Source: Sphingomonas sp. QA11 (GTDB taxonomy: Bacteria; Pseudomonadota; Alphaproteobacteria; Sphingomonadales; Sphingomonadaceae). From it: a stretch of 64,000 nt of DNA. The stretch spans positions 4,521,501 to 4,585,500 of the forward strand of contig NZ_CP098774.1 of NCBI RefSeq assembly GCF_028473665.1, written 5' to 3'. This document shows positions 39,997 to 48,186 of this stretch, in pieces. Both the position numbers and the translations under genes were made by a program. The notes beneath the pieces were generated by a model. The model had not been told where the DNA came from and did no database searches. It saw only the letters and a program-made list of their open reading frames with translations. Position 1 is the stretch's first letter; every line of letters begins with the position of its first letter.

Positions 39997-41766
39997 GTGA
40001 TCGATCCGCTTCCCACATTGCAATCCACCTTCGGCTTCCCCGAATTCCGCGGGGTCCAGCGCCAGGTGGTGGATCGCGTCCTCGCGGGTGAGAACACGCT
40101 GGCAGTGATGCCGACCGGCGCCGGCAAGTCGCTCTGCTATCAGCTTCCAGCGGTGATGCTCGACGGGACCTGCATTATCGTCTCCCCGCTGATCGCGCTG
40201 ATGCACGACCAGCTGCGCGCGGCGGAGGCGATCGGCATCCGCGCCGCAACCCTGACCTCGGTCGACACCAACCAGATGGAAACCATCGGTCGATTCAGGG
40301 CGGGCGAGCTCGACCTGCTCTATGTCGCGCCCGAGCGCGCCTCCGGCGAGAGTTTCCGCAACCTGCTGTCGCAGGCGCCCCTCGCGCTGTTCGCGATCGA
40401 CGAGGCGCATTGCGTCTCCGAATGGGGGCATGATTTCCGGCCCGACTATCGGCTGCTCAGGCCGCTGCTCGACCATTTCCCGGATGTGCCGCGCCTCGCG
40501 CTGACCGCGACCGCCGACGCCCATACCCGCGCCGACATTCTGGAGCAGCTCGGCATCCCGCGCGACGGCAAGATCGTCGCCGGGTTCGACCGCCCCAATA
40601 TCCGCTATCTGATATCCCCCAAGGACAACACGACCCGGCAGATCGCCGATCTGATCGCCGAGCAGCCGGGCCCGGGCATCGTCTATGCCCAGACGCGCAA
40701 GGCGGTCGAGCAGCTTGCCGAAAAGCTGGCTGCGACCGGACGTTCGACCCGGCCCTATCACGCCGGGCTCGATCCGCATGTCCGCGCGCGCAACCAGGCC
40801 GATTTCGTCGCGTCCGAGGACATGGTGATGGTCGCCACGGTCGCATTCGGCATGGGAATCGACAAGCCGGACGTGCGCTTCGTCGCGCATGCCGGCATGC
40901 CCAAGTCGATCGAAGCCTATTATCAGGAGACCGGCCGCGCCGGCCGCGACGGCGACCCGGCGATCGCCCATCTGTTCTGGGGGGCGGAGGATTTCGCCAA
41001 GGCACGCCAGCGCATCGCCGAGGTCGAGCCGCATCGCCAGGCGGGCGAGCGCACCCGGCTGACCGCGCTTGGCGCGCTGGTCGAGACGGCGGGATGCCGG
41101 CGCCGCATCCTGCTCAAGCATTTCGGCGACGACAGCCCGGAAACCTGCGGCAATTGCGACAATTGCCTGAACCCGCCAAGCGCGGTCGATGCGACCGAGG
41201 TGGCGCGCAAGTTCCTGTCGGCGGTGTTCCGCACCGGGCAGAGCTTCGGCGTCGGCTATATCGAGAGCATCCTGACCGGCCAGTCGAGCGAGCGCAGCCT
41301 GATGAACGGGCATGAGGCGCTTGGCGTGTTCGGCATCGCCTCAAGCGCCGAAGAGGCAGCGCTGATCAAGCCGGTGGCGCGCGCGCTGCTGCTGCGCGAT
41401 GCACTGCGCGCCAATGATTTCGGGGGCCTTGAATTCGGGCCCGAGGCGCGCGCGATCCTCAAGGGCGAGTCCGGCATGGCGCTGATCCTGCCGCCGAAGC
41501 GCGAACGGCGCCGGCGCGGCGGTGGCAGCGGCGCGGCCAACCCGACCGGCGATCCGCTGTTCGAGGCGCTGCGCGCCAAACGCCGCGAGCTGGCGCAGGA
41601 GGCGCAGGTGCCGCCCTATGTGATCTTTCATGATTCAGTGTTGCGCGAGATGGCGACCATGAAGCCGGCGACGCTTGGCGCGATGGGGCGGATCACCGGT
41701 GTCGGCACCCGCAAGCTGGAGGCGTATGGCGATGCCTTCCTCACCGTGATCCGGGACGGGGCGTGA
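39997..41766 (+). CDS. recQ: ATP-dependent DNA helicase RecQ
   Basis: 589-residue 3'-5' DNA helicase for recombination and replication repair. Motifs: Walker A MPTGAGKSLCYQLPA, DEAH-type IDEAHCVSEWGHDFRP (DEAH followed by the aromatic-rich loop WGHDFRPDY), QETGRAGRDG, then the RecQ zinc site C-x17-C-x2-C-x2-C (CRRRILLKHFGDDSPETCGNCDNC), a winged helix and an HRDC domain near the end (GAMGRITGVGTRKLEAYGDAFLTVI). The start is GTG 39997. Confidence 0.97.
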   Translation: MIDPLPTLQSTFGFPEFRGVQRQVVDRVLAGENTLAVMPTGAGKSLCYQLPAVMLDGTCIIVSPLIALMHDQLRAAEAIGIRAATLTSVDTNQMETIGRFRAGELDLLYVAPERASGESFRNLLSQAPLALFAIDEAHCVSEWGHDFRPDYRLLRPLLDHFPDVPRLALTATADAHTRADILEQLGIPRDGKIVAGFDRPNIRYLISPKDNTTRQIADLIAEQPGPGIVYAQTRKAVEQLAEKLAATGRSTRPYHAGLDPHVRARNQADFVASEDMVMVATVAFGMGIDKPDVRFVAHAGMPKSIEAYYQETGRAGRDGDPAIAHLFWGAEDFAKARQRIAEVEPHRQAGERTRLTALGALVETAGCRRRILLKHFGDDSPETCGNCDNCLNPPSAVDATEVARKFLSAVFRTGQSFGVGYIESILTGQSSERSLMNGHEALGVFGIASSAEEAALIKPVARALLLRDALRANDFGGLEFGPEARAILKGESGMALILPPKRERRRRGGGSGAANPTGDPLFEALRAKRRELAQEAQVPPYVIFHDSVLREMATMKPATLGAMGRITGVGTRKLEAYGDAFLTVIRDGA

Positions 41767-41892
41767 TGCGGCGCCCGTCTCCTTTCAGGAAAGCGGCTGG
41801 GGTGAGCTTGACCCGGCCCGCGGCGTCTGGTCGATAGCGGATCACCCTCCCACCGCGCCGCGGCGGGAGACGGTCCTTGGAGCAAGTTCGGC

Positions 41893-42324
41893 ATGCAGAT
41901 TCGCCCCGTTGACGACACTATTGCGGTAGCCCCGCAGATCCTGCCCGGGGACATGGCGGAGATCGTCGCCGCCGGTTTCACCGCGATCGTCAATAACCGG
42001 CCAGACGACGAGGAAGGCGGCCAGCCCGAGGGCGACGCGATCCGCGCCGCGGCCGAGGCGGCGGGGCTCTCCTATACCGCGATCCCGATCACCCATGCCG
42101 GTTTCTCGGGCAACCAGGTCGATGCGATGGTGACGGCGCTCGAAGCGGCGGGCGGGCCGGTGCTCGCCTTCTGCCGGTCGGGTACACGCTCCTGCAATCT
42201 CTGGGCGCTGGCGCGGGCGAAGATGGGCGACCAGCCCGACCGGCTGATGGCCAAGGCAGCGGCGACCGGATACGACCTGACCGGCATCCGGCCGATGCTC
42301 GACGCCCTCGCGGGCGGCAGATGA
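41893..42324 (+). CDS. TIGR01244-type phosphatase (DUF442 / beta-lactamase-hydrolase-like)
   Basis: 143-residue protein with the cysteine phosphatase loop C-x5-R present as CRSGTRS (LAFCRSGTRSCNLWAL) and the family start IRPVDDTIAVAPQILPGDMAEIVAAGFTAIVNNRPDDE. In other bacteria this domain is fused to a persulfide dioxygenase-like hydrolase (BLH) and tied to sulfide metabolism; no such domain is near. The ATG at 41893 is clear. Its stop overlaps the next start (ATGA). Confidence 0.88.
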   Translation: MQIRPVDDTIAVAPQILPGDMAEIVAAGFTAIVNNRPDDEEGGQPEGDAIRAAAEAAGLSYTAIPITHAGFSGNQVDAMVTALEAAGGPVLAFCRSGTRSCNLWALARAKMGDQPDRLMAKAAATGYDLTGIRPMLDALAGGR

Positions 42325-42710
42325 ACTGGACCCAGCTCGCCGGATCGATCGCGGCGATCCTGGCGCTGGCCGGGGTCGCGCGGTGGCTGCGGCTGGGCGA
42401 GAGCCGGATCGGCAGCCCCGCCGAGGCGCGCGAGATCGCCGAGGACATGCTGGCCGGCTTCTATGCGCATGCCGCCCTGGTCAGCCAGGATGGCGGCGCG
42501 GCGATCGTCGCTGGCAATGGCGCGATCGCGGTCCTGAAACGCCATGGCGCGCAGGTCGCCGCACGCCGGCTGCTGGCACCGCTGACGCTTGGCCCGGCGG
42601 TCGAGGGCGTGACCGTCAGGACCGGCGAGAGGCTGTTCGGCGACGTGACCCTGCTCGGCGTGCTGGAGACTGATGTGCGTGGGCTGGAAGCGTCGCTGAC
42701 AAGAGTGTAA
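42321..42710 (+). CDS. Hypothetical protein with an N-terminal membrane segment
   Basis: 129 residues. One N-terminal helix (LAGSIAAILALAGVARWL) is followed by a soluble alpha/beta domain with SPAEAREIAEDMLAGFYAHAALVSQDGGAAIVAGNGAIAVLKRHGAQVAARRL. It is coupled to the phosphatase upstream by ATGA and followed by the desaturase after nine bases, so it belongs to the four-gene operon 41893-45208. I do not recognise the family. Confidence 0.75.
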   Translation: MNWTQLAGSIAAILALAGVARWLRLGESRIGSPAEAREIAEDMLAGFYAHAALVSQDGGAAIVAGNGAIAVLKRHGAQVAARRLLAPLTLGPAVEGVTVRTGERLFGDVTLLGVLETDVRGLEASLTRV

Positions 42711-42719
42711 GCAGGTGGC

Positions 42720-43685
42720 ATGAGCCTGCCGAATCCAGTCGATTACGCCGTGCCCGCCTTCGTTCTGCTGGTGCTGGCCGAGATGCTGGTCGCCTGGGCG
42801 AAGGACCGCAAACGCTATGAGCCCAGGGACACGCTGACCTCCCTTGCGCTGGGCACCGGCAGTACCGTGGCGGGCGTGCTGACCGGCGGGTTCGTGTACA
42901 TGCTCGCGGTGTGGCTCTCGCAATACCGGCTCTTCGACATCGGCTATGCCTGGTACTGGTTCGTCCTGTGCTTCGTACTCGACGATTTCGCCTATTACCT
43001 GTTTCACCGGTCGGCACACCGGGTGCGGTGGTTCTGGGCAAGCCATGTCATCCACCATTCGAGCCAGCATTATAATCTGTCGACGGCGCTGCGGCAGACC
43101 TGGACCGGCTTTATCAGCATCGCCTTCATCTTCCGCCTGCCGCTGTTCCTGGTCGGCTTTCCGCCAGCGATGGTGTTCTTCGTCGGCGGACTGAACCTGA
43201 TCTACCAGTTCTGGATCCATACCGAGGTGATCCACCGGATGCCGCGCTGGTTCGAGGCGGTGATGAACACGCCGTCGCACCACCGCGTCCATCACGCGAC
43301 CAACGCGCGCTATCTCGACAAGAATTATGCCGGCGTGTTCATCGTGTGGGACAAGTGGCTCGGTAGTTTCGAGCCCGAGCGCGACGATGATCGCCCGCGC
43401 TACGGCATCGTCAAGAATCTGGGCAGCTTCAACCTCGTCTGGGCGGCGTTCCACGAATGGGTGGGCATCGCGAAGGATGTGTGGGCGGCACCGGGATGGC
43501 GTGCCAAACTGGGCTATATGGTGATGCCGCCGGGGTGGAGCCACGACGGCAGCCGGGATACGTCCGAGACGATCAAGGAATTGTGGCTCGCGAAAGAACG
43601 GGCACGGGAGGGGGCGCAGTGGAAGAAGCCGATATCGTCGTCGTCGGGGGTGGATCAGGCGGAGCGGCAACAGCCGGCCGGCTGA
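42720..43685 (+). CDS. Sterol desaturase / fatty acid hydroxylase family protein
   Basis: 321-residue membrane di-iron enzyme. The histidine boxes are HRSAH in YYLFHRSAHRVRWFWASH, HHSSQHYN (VIHHSSQHYN) and HHRVHHATN, with transmembrane helices around them (LNLIYQFWIHTEVIHRM included). Members oxidise sterols, fatty acids or other lipids; the substrate here is unknown. The last 67 bases overlap the GTG start of the GMC oxidoreductase in a different frame. Confidence 0.9.
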   Translation: MSLPNPVDYAVPAFVLLVLAEMLVAWAKDRKRYEPRDTLTSLALGTGSTVAGVLTGGFVYMLAVWLSQYRLFDIGYAWYWFVLCFVLDDFAYYLFHRSAHRVRWFWASHVIHHSSQHYNLSTALRQTWTGFISIAFIFRLPLFLVGFPPAMVFFVGGLNLIYQFWIHTEVIHRMPRWFEAVMNTPSHHRVHHATNARYLDKNYAGVFIVWDKWLGSFEPERDDDRPRYGIVKNLGSFNLVWAAFHEWVGIAKDVWAAPGWRAKLGYMVMPPGWSHDGSRDTSETIKELWLAKERAREGAQWKKPISSSSGVDQAERQQPAG

Positions 43686-45208
43686 GCGAGGACGGCCGCT
43701 ACAGCGTCGCGCTGCTGGAGGCCGGGGGCCGCAACACCGGGTTCCGCACGCGCATTCCGGGTTTCATCGCCTTCCAGACCCCAAAGACCAACTGGCAGTT
43801 CGAGACGGTGCCGCAGGCGGGACTGAATGGCCGGCGCGGCTATCAGCCGCGCGGACGCGGGCTGGGCGGATCGAGCGCGATCAATGCGATGCTCTATCTG
43901 CGCGGCAACAAATGGGACTATGACAATTGGGCAGCGATGGGTTGCCCCGGCTGGTCCTATGACGAGGTCCTGCCCATCTTCAAACGCTCGGAACATAATG
44001 AGCGCGGGGCCGATGCCTGGCATGGCGGCGACGGGCCGTTGAACGTCAGCGACCAGTGCGATCCGCATCCGGGATCGATCGAGTTCGTCGAGGCCGCACG
44101 GCAGCTTCAGATTCCGCTGAACGACGATTTCAACGGCGCCCGGCAGGATGGCGTCGGCGTCTATCAGGTGACCCAGAAGGGCGGCGAGCGCTGGAGTTCG
44201 TCGCGCGCCTATATCGAAAGCGCCGGCAAGCGCGCCAACCTGGAAGTGCTGACCGACGTCATCGCCGAGCGGGTGCTGTTCGACGAAGGCCGCGCCTGGG
44301 GCGTCGCCTATCTGCAGGACGGCGAGGCGAAGGTAATCCGGGCGCGCCGGGCGGTGGTGCTGGCCGGCGGTGTGTTCGGCACGCCGCAATTGCTGATGCT
44401 GTCCGGCATCGGGCCGGGCCGGCATCTGCGCGGACAGGGCGTGGCGGTGCGGATCGACCGGCCGATGGTCGGCGCGAACCTGCAGGACCATGTCGATTAT
44501 ATCGCCGGGTTCGAGGTGAAGGGCAGCTATTTCATTGGCCAGTCGCTGAAGGGCACGCTCAAATCGGCGGGCGCGATCCTGCAATGGATGCGGCACCGGC
44601 GCGGCGCGATGACCACGCCCTATGCCGAGGCGGGCGGTTTCCTGACGGTCGACCCGGCCTCGCCCGCGCCTGACATCCAGCTGCATTTCGTGCCGGTGGT
44701 GCTTGAGGATCATGGGCGGACCAAGGTGAAGAGCCACGGTTTCTCCTGCCACACTTGCGTGCTTAGGCCGGAAAGCCATGGCACCGTCCGCCTTCAATCG
44801 ATCGACGCGCGCGCCGCGCCGCTGATCGACCCGGCGTTCCTCAGCGACGGGCGCGACATGGAACTGCTGAAGAAGGGCGTGCGGGCGATGTATCGGATCC
44901 TGGAGGCGCCGCCGCTCGCCGACCACAAGGGCCGCGACCGCTATCCGATCGACCTGAACGACGACGATGCGCTCGAACGGCTGATCCGCGCCCGGGCCGA
45001 CACCATCTATCATCCGGTGGGCACCGCGCGGATGGGATCCGACGACATGGCCGTGTGCGACCCAAGGCTGCGCGTGCGCGGGGTCGAGGGGCTCTATGTC
45101 GCCGATGCCTCGATCATGCCCAAGCTGATCTCGGGCAACACCAACGCTCCGTCGATCATGATCGGCGAACGCTGCGCCGATTTCGTGAAGGCCGATCTCG
45201 CGGGCTGA
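43619..45208 (+). CDS. GMC family FAD-dependent oxidoreductase (choline dehydrogenase-like)
   Basis: 529-residue flavoprotein. FAD-binding start EEADIVVVGGGSGGAATAGRL, GMC signature 1 in RGRGLGGSSAINAMLYLRGNKWDYDNWA, signature 2 in GGVFGTPQLLMLSGIGP and the C-terminal active-site His and Asn (TIYHPVGTARMG and SGNTNAPSIMIGERCADFV). It should oxidise an alcohol. Start GTG 43619 has GGGAGGGG upstream. It ends the operon that also contains a desaturase-type oxygenase, so the two may act on the same lipid-like substrate. Confidence 0.93.
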   Translation: MEEADIVVVGGGSGGAATAGRLSEDGRYSVALLEAGGRNTGFRTRIPGFIAFQTPKTNWQFETVPQAGLNGRRGYQPRGRGLGGSSAINAMLYLRGNKWDYDNWAAMGCPGWSYDEVLPIFKRSEHNERGADAWHGGDGPLNVSDQCDPHPGSIEFVEAARQLQIPLNDDFNGARQDGVGVYQVTQKGGERWSSSRAYIESAGKRANLEVLTDVIAERVLFDEGRAWGVAYLQDGEAKVIRARRAVVLAGGVFGTPQLLMLSGIGPGRHLRGQGVAVRIDRPMVGANLQDHVDYIAGFEVKGSYFIGQSLKGTLKSAGAILQWMRHRRGAMTTPYAEAGGFLTVDPASPAPDIQLHFVPVVLEDHGRTKVKSHGFSCHTCVLRPESHGTVRLQSIDARAAPLIDPAFLSDGRDMELLKKGVRAMYRILEAPPLADHKGRDRYPIDLNDDDALERLIRARADTIYHPVGTARMGSDDMAVCDPRLRVRGVEGLYVADASIMPKLISGNTNAPSIMIGERCADFVKADLAG

Positions 45209-45260
45209 TCATCCAGATTCATATGGCGCGCGTTCAGCTTTTCGCATGTAGCGCGGCGTC

Positions 45261-45437
45261 ATGGACAGAAAGACGCTCAACCGCCTCGGCCTCGCCGCCG
45301 CCATCCTGCTCGTGCCGGGCGGCTTCATCCTGGGCGCGACGCTCGCCGCGCAACGCTATCGCAAGCAGCACGCGGAAGGCGAGGCCGTGACGGAAGAGGA
45401 CGAAGCCGCCGAGGGCGATACACGCCCAGCCGCCTGA
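45261..45437 (+). CDS. Small single-pass membrane protein (58 aa)
   Basis: 58 residues beginning MDRKTLNRLGLAAAILLVPG and ending AEGDTRPAA. A short basic start and one transmembrane helix (about residues 9-29) precede a charged, acidic tail rich in E and D. It has no domain I recognise. It follows the GMC gene by 52 bases and may belong to the same transcript. The convergent amtB terminator lies just after its stop. Confidence 0.55.
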   Translation: MDRKTLNRLGLAAAILLVPGGFILGATLAAQRYRKQHAEGEAVTEEDEAAEGDTRPAA

Positions 45438-45440
45438 CAT

Positions 45441-45470
45441 AAAAAGGGCCGGTGCGTTGCCGCACCGGCC
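45441..45470 (-). terminator. Rho-independent terminator of glnK-amtB
   Basis: A perfect 10-bp stem, GGCCGGTGCG with CGCACCGGCC and a TTGC loop, is followed on the minus strand by CTTTTTATG. It lies 63 bases after the amtB stop. On the plus strand the follow-on sequence TAAGGTTG is poor in T, so it works mainly for amtB. Confidence 0.85.
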
Positions 45471-45532
45471 TAAGGTTGTCCGCAGGAGGAACATGATGGG
45501 GGGCCGACCGCATCGGGCCGGCCCCGATCTGG

Positions 45533-46888
45533 TCAGTAGTTGTAGGCGCGCTCGCCATGCTCGCCGACGTCGAGGCCTTCCTGCTCGACTTCGGGGGAGA
45601 CACGGCCACCAGTGACGGCCTTGGCAATGAACACGGCGATGGCGGTACCGATAGCAGCCCAGACGATGGTGGTGCCGACGGCCTCGAGCTGAACCAGAAT
45701 CTTGGCGCCCATGTCATAGTCGACCGCGCCGGGCCCGCCGAGCGACGGAGCATAGACGATTGCGGTACCGACCGCGCCGATCATACCGCCGATGCCATGC
45801 ACGCCGAACGCATCGAGCGAGTCGTCATAACCGAGCTTCGGCTTCACCTTCGTCACGAAGAGGAAGCAGACGATCGAGGCCACCGCACCAAGCACGATCG
45901 CCCCGAACGGGCCGGAATTGCCGGCCGCCGGGGTGACGGCAACCAGCCCGGCGATGATGCCGGAGCAGAAGCCGAGGGCCGATGCCTTGTGACCCGAGGC
46001 GCGCTCGGCGAGCATCCAGAACAGGCCCGCCGAGGCGGTCGCGACAAAGGTGTTGATCATGGCAAGAGCGGCCGAGCCATTGGCTTCGAGCGCCGAGCCG
46101 GCGTTGAAGCCGAACCAGCCGACCCACAGCAGGCCGGTGCCGACCCCGGTGAGCGTCAGCGAATGCGGTGCCATGCGCTCGGTCGGATAACCGACGCGCT
46201 TGCCGATGATCAGGGCGAAGACCAGCGCCGAGACGCCGGCGTTGATGTGAACGACCGTACCGCCGGCGAAATCGAGGGCACCGAGCTTGAAGAAATAGCC
46301 GCTCGACGCCCAGACCATGTGCGCGATCGGGAAATAGACGATCGTGAGCCACACCAAAGCAAACACCATGACCGCCGAGAATTTGACGCGTTCGACGATC
46401 GAGCCGAGCACCAGCGCGACGGTGATCGCCGCGAAGGTCATCTGGAAGCAGACGAACACATATTCGGGTATGCCGACGCCGGCCGTGAAGGTCGCCGCGA
46501 CGCTCGAGGCGTTGACCCCCTTCAGGAAGAGCTTGTCGAAATTGGACACGACGTTGCTGAGGCCGCTGGTGTAATCGGGCCCGAAGGCCATGGTGTAGCC
46601 CCACATCACCCAGACGAGCATCGCCAGCGCGGCGACCGCGCCGATCTGGGTCATCACCGACAGCATGTTCTTGGTGCGGGCGAGGCCGCCATAGAACAGG
46701 GCGAGGCCGGGAAGGATCATCATCAACACAAGGACCGTGGCGGTCATCATCCAGGCGGTATCGCCCTTGTTCACCGTCGGCACCGCTGGCGCCGCGGTAG
46801 CGGCGGCCTGTGCCCAGGCGGGGAGCGCGGCGAACAGTCCGAGCCCGAGGCCAGCCCCGAGGCCGGCATATTTCAAAACATGCTTCAT
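45533..46888 (-). CDS. amtB: Ammonium transporter AmtB
   Basis: 451-residue trimeric channel for ammonium uptake in the inner membrane. A signal-like N-terminus (MKHVLKYAGLGAGLGLGLFA, then ALPAWAQA) precedes eleven transmembrane helices. Conserved parts include TAWMMTATVLVLMMILPGLALFYGGL, DFAGGTVVHINAGVSALV with the first pore His, and FGVHGIGGMIGA with the second. The C-terminal tail ends ERAYNY, the part that binds GlnK. It follows glnK by 14 bases, in the normal glnK-amtB order. Start ATG 46886-46888. Confidence 0.97.
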   Translation of the reverse strand: MKHVLKYAGLGAGLGLGLFAALPAWAQAAATAAPAVPTVNKGDTAWMMTATVLVLMMILPGLALFYGGLARTKNMLSVMTQIGAVAALAMLVWVMWGYTMAFGPDYTSGLSNVVSNFDKLFLKGVNASSVAATFTAGVGIPEYVFVCFQMTFAAITVALVLGSIVERVKFSAVMVFALVWLTIVYFPIAHMVWASSGYFFKLGALDFAGGTVVHINAGVSALVFALIIGKRVGYPTERMAPHSLTLTGVGTGLLWVGWFGFNAGSALEANGSAALAMINTFVATASAGLFWMLAERASGHKASALGFCSGIIAGLVAVTPAAGNSGPFGAIVLGAVASIVCFLFVTKVKPKLGYDDSLDAFGVHGIGGMIGAVGTAIVYAPSLGGPGAVDYDMGAKILVQLEAVGTTIVWAAIGTAIAVFIAKAVTGGRVSPEVEQEGLDVGEHGERAYNY

Positions 46889-46902
46889 CACTGCCCCCTT
46901 GC

Positions 46903-47241
46903 TCACAGCGCGGTTTCGTCGGTTTCGCCGGTGCGGATGCGCACGGCCTGTCCGACATCGAGAACGAAGATCTTGCCGTCGCCGATCGCGCCGGTGTTGG
47001 CCGAGGCCTGGATCGCCTCGACGACCTTGGCCGCGAGGTCAGCCGCGCACACGATCTCGATCTTGATCTTGGGCACCATGTTGGTGCTGTATTCGGCGCC
47101 CCGGTAGATTTCGGTCTGGCCCTTCTGGCGGCCAAAGCCCTTCACTTCAGTCACGGTCATGCCCGCGACGCCGATCTCGGTAAGGGCCTCGCGGACCTCG
47201 TCGAGCTTGAACGGCTTGATGATGGCAATGATGAGTTTCAC
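46903..47241 (-). CDS. glnK: P-II nitrogen regulatory protein GlnK
   Basis: 112-residue trimeric signal protein. MKLIIAIIKPFKLDEVREAL, the T-loop with the uridylylated Tyr (QTEIYRGAEY), and GKIFVLDVGQAVRIRTGE are diagnostic of P-II. When nitrogen is plentiful, unmodified GlnK binds and closes AmtB. It has a GTG start (47239-47241), with AGGGGG upstream. A perfect sigma-54 promoter lies 39 bases upstream, in line with nitrogen control by NtrC. Confidence 0.97.
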   Translation of the reverse strand: MKLIIAIIKPFKLDEVREALTEIGVAGMTVTEVKGFGRQKGQTEIYRGAEYSTNMVPKIKIEIVCAADLAAKVVEAIQASANTGAIGDGKIFVLDVGQAVRIRTGETDETAL

Positions 47242-47279
47242 CGGCGCCCCCTGTTGAGATTTAGTCCCGGGGGATGATC

Positions 47280-47295
47280 AGCAATGGTCGTGCCA
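47280..47295 (-). promoter_or_regulatory. Sigma-54 (RpoN) promoter of glnK-amtB
   Basis: On the minus strand TGGCACGACCATTGCT matches the -24/-12 consensus (TGGCAC-N5-TTGCT) exactly, with the GG and GC ten bases apart. The predicted transcription start is near 47269, 28 bases before the glnK start codon. NtrC-dependent expression under nitrogen limitation is the expected outcome. Confidence 0.9.
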
Positions 47296-47357
47296 GAGTC
47301 GAAAACACGCGTTTCCGCGCGGTTTTCCGAAAGAAAATGTTACCGGCAGGTAAATTT

Positions 47358-47383
47358 TTGTGCAGCTGCGAACAGCTGCACAA
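47358..47383. repeat. Perfect inverted repeat upstream of glnK
   Basis: TTGTGCAGCTG (47358-47368) and CAGCTGCACAA (47373-47383) form an 11-bp stem around a CGAA loop. It begins four bases after the stop of the DUF2007 gene and lies about 65 bases upstream of the glnK sigma-54 promoter. It could be an mRNA-end hairpin for the DUF2007 gene, although no T-run follows, or an activator binding site. Its TGTGCA arms do not match the usual NtrC pattern closely. Confidence 0.45.
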
Positions 47384-47386
47384 GAA

Positions 47387-47590
47387 TCAGGCAGTATCCG
47401 ACAGGATTTTCCGTGCGGCCGCCAGATCCTCGTCATCGACCATCACGCGGACCGGAATGAACAGATAGCTGCCGTCGGCGATGCTCGAATTGCCATCCAG
47501 CGCGACTGCATCGATCCCTTCTGAATCGAGCCGGCCGATCACGATATGTGCTTCGTTGCGATTGAAGCGGCCCAGTTCAACCAGTGCCAT
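47387..47590 (-). CDS. DUF2007 domain protein (putative signal transducing protein)
   Basis: 67 residues. MALVELGRFNRNEAHIVIGRLDSEGIDAVALDG and the closing VRVMVDDEDLAAARKIL match the DUF2007 fold, a small ferredoxin-like domain proposed to bind ligands. Role unknown. The ATG at 47588-47590 overlaps the stop of the upstream PNPOx-like gene (TAATG), so the two are translationally coupled. Confidence 0.88.
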   Translation of the reverse strand: MALVELGRFNRNEAHIVIGRLDSEGIDAVALDGNSSIADGSYLFIPVRVMVDDEDLAAARKILSDTA

Positions 47591-48141
47591 TATCGAGCCG
47601 CCCGTGTCGGGTTGCGGACCGGCAGGCCGTCGATGCTGCGGGTGCGCCGGGCATATTTGCCGAAGCGCTCCTCGTCGCTCGATTTCGCGTGATATTTGCT
47701 GAGCGTCTCGCGCTCGCGGTCGAAGCTCATATGCGGCACGCCCCAGCCGCAGCTCGTCTGCACCTGATCGATCGCGATCTCGAAGATCTGGCGCGTGCCG
47801 GGAAGCAGGGTGAAATGGCCGGCCAGTTCCGCCCAACGATCATCCTGCGGCAGGACCGGCATGCCGCGTCCATAGATGCGGAAGATCAGGGCGGGGCTTT
47901 CGAAGGCGCAGAACATGATGGTGATGCGGCCGTCGGCAAGGAGATGCGCGTTGGTCTCGTTGCCGGAACCCGCGACGTCGAGATACGCCACGCGCCTGTC
48001 GTCCAGCACGCGGAAGCTATCCATGCCCTTGGGGCTCAGATTGATCCGCGCCCCGGCCGCGGCGGTGGCAACGAAAAAGACCGGCTGGCGCGCGATGAAG
48101 GCGCGGTGATCGTCGTTGAGGGCGTCGAAGAACTCGGCCAT
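47590..48141 (-). CDS. Pyridoxamine 5'-phosphate oxidase-like flavin-binding protein
   Basis: 183 residues with the split-barrel fold: AEFFDALNDDHRAFIARQPVFFVATAAAGARINLSPKGMD, LLADGRITIMFCAFESPALIFRIYGRG and PHMSFDRERETLSKY. It resembles PNPOx-family proteins that bind FMN or F420; the real PdxH motifs for pyridoxamine phosphate are not seen, so another flavin-dependent reduction is likely. ATG start at 48139-48141. It is coupled to the DUF2007 gene. Confidence 0.87.
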   Translation of the reverse strand: MAEFFDALNDDHRAFIARQPVFFVATAAAGARINLSPKGMDSFRVLDDRRVAYLDVAGSGNETNAHLLADGRITIMFCAFESPALIFRIYGRGMPVLPQDDRWAELAGHFTLLPGTRQIFEIAIDQVQTSCGWGVPHMSFDRERETLSKYHAKSSDEERFGKYARRTRSIDGLPVRNPTRAAR

Positions 48142-48186
48142 GCGGCTGCCGTATCACACCCCTCCCATGAGAGGGAGAGGCGACGT

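Noticed and set aside
39871..41313. A 480-codon open frame on the minus strand opposite recQ
   Set aside because: The plus-strand frame is a complete RecQ with all motifs; the opposite frame is a by-product of GC-rich codon use.
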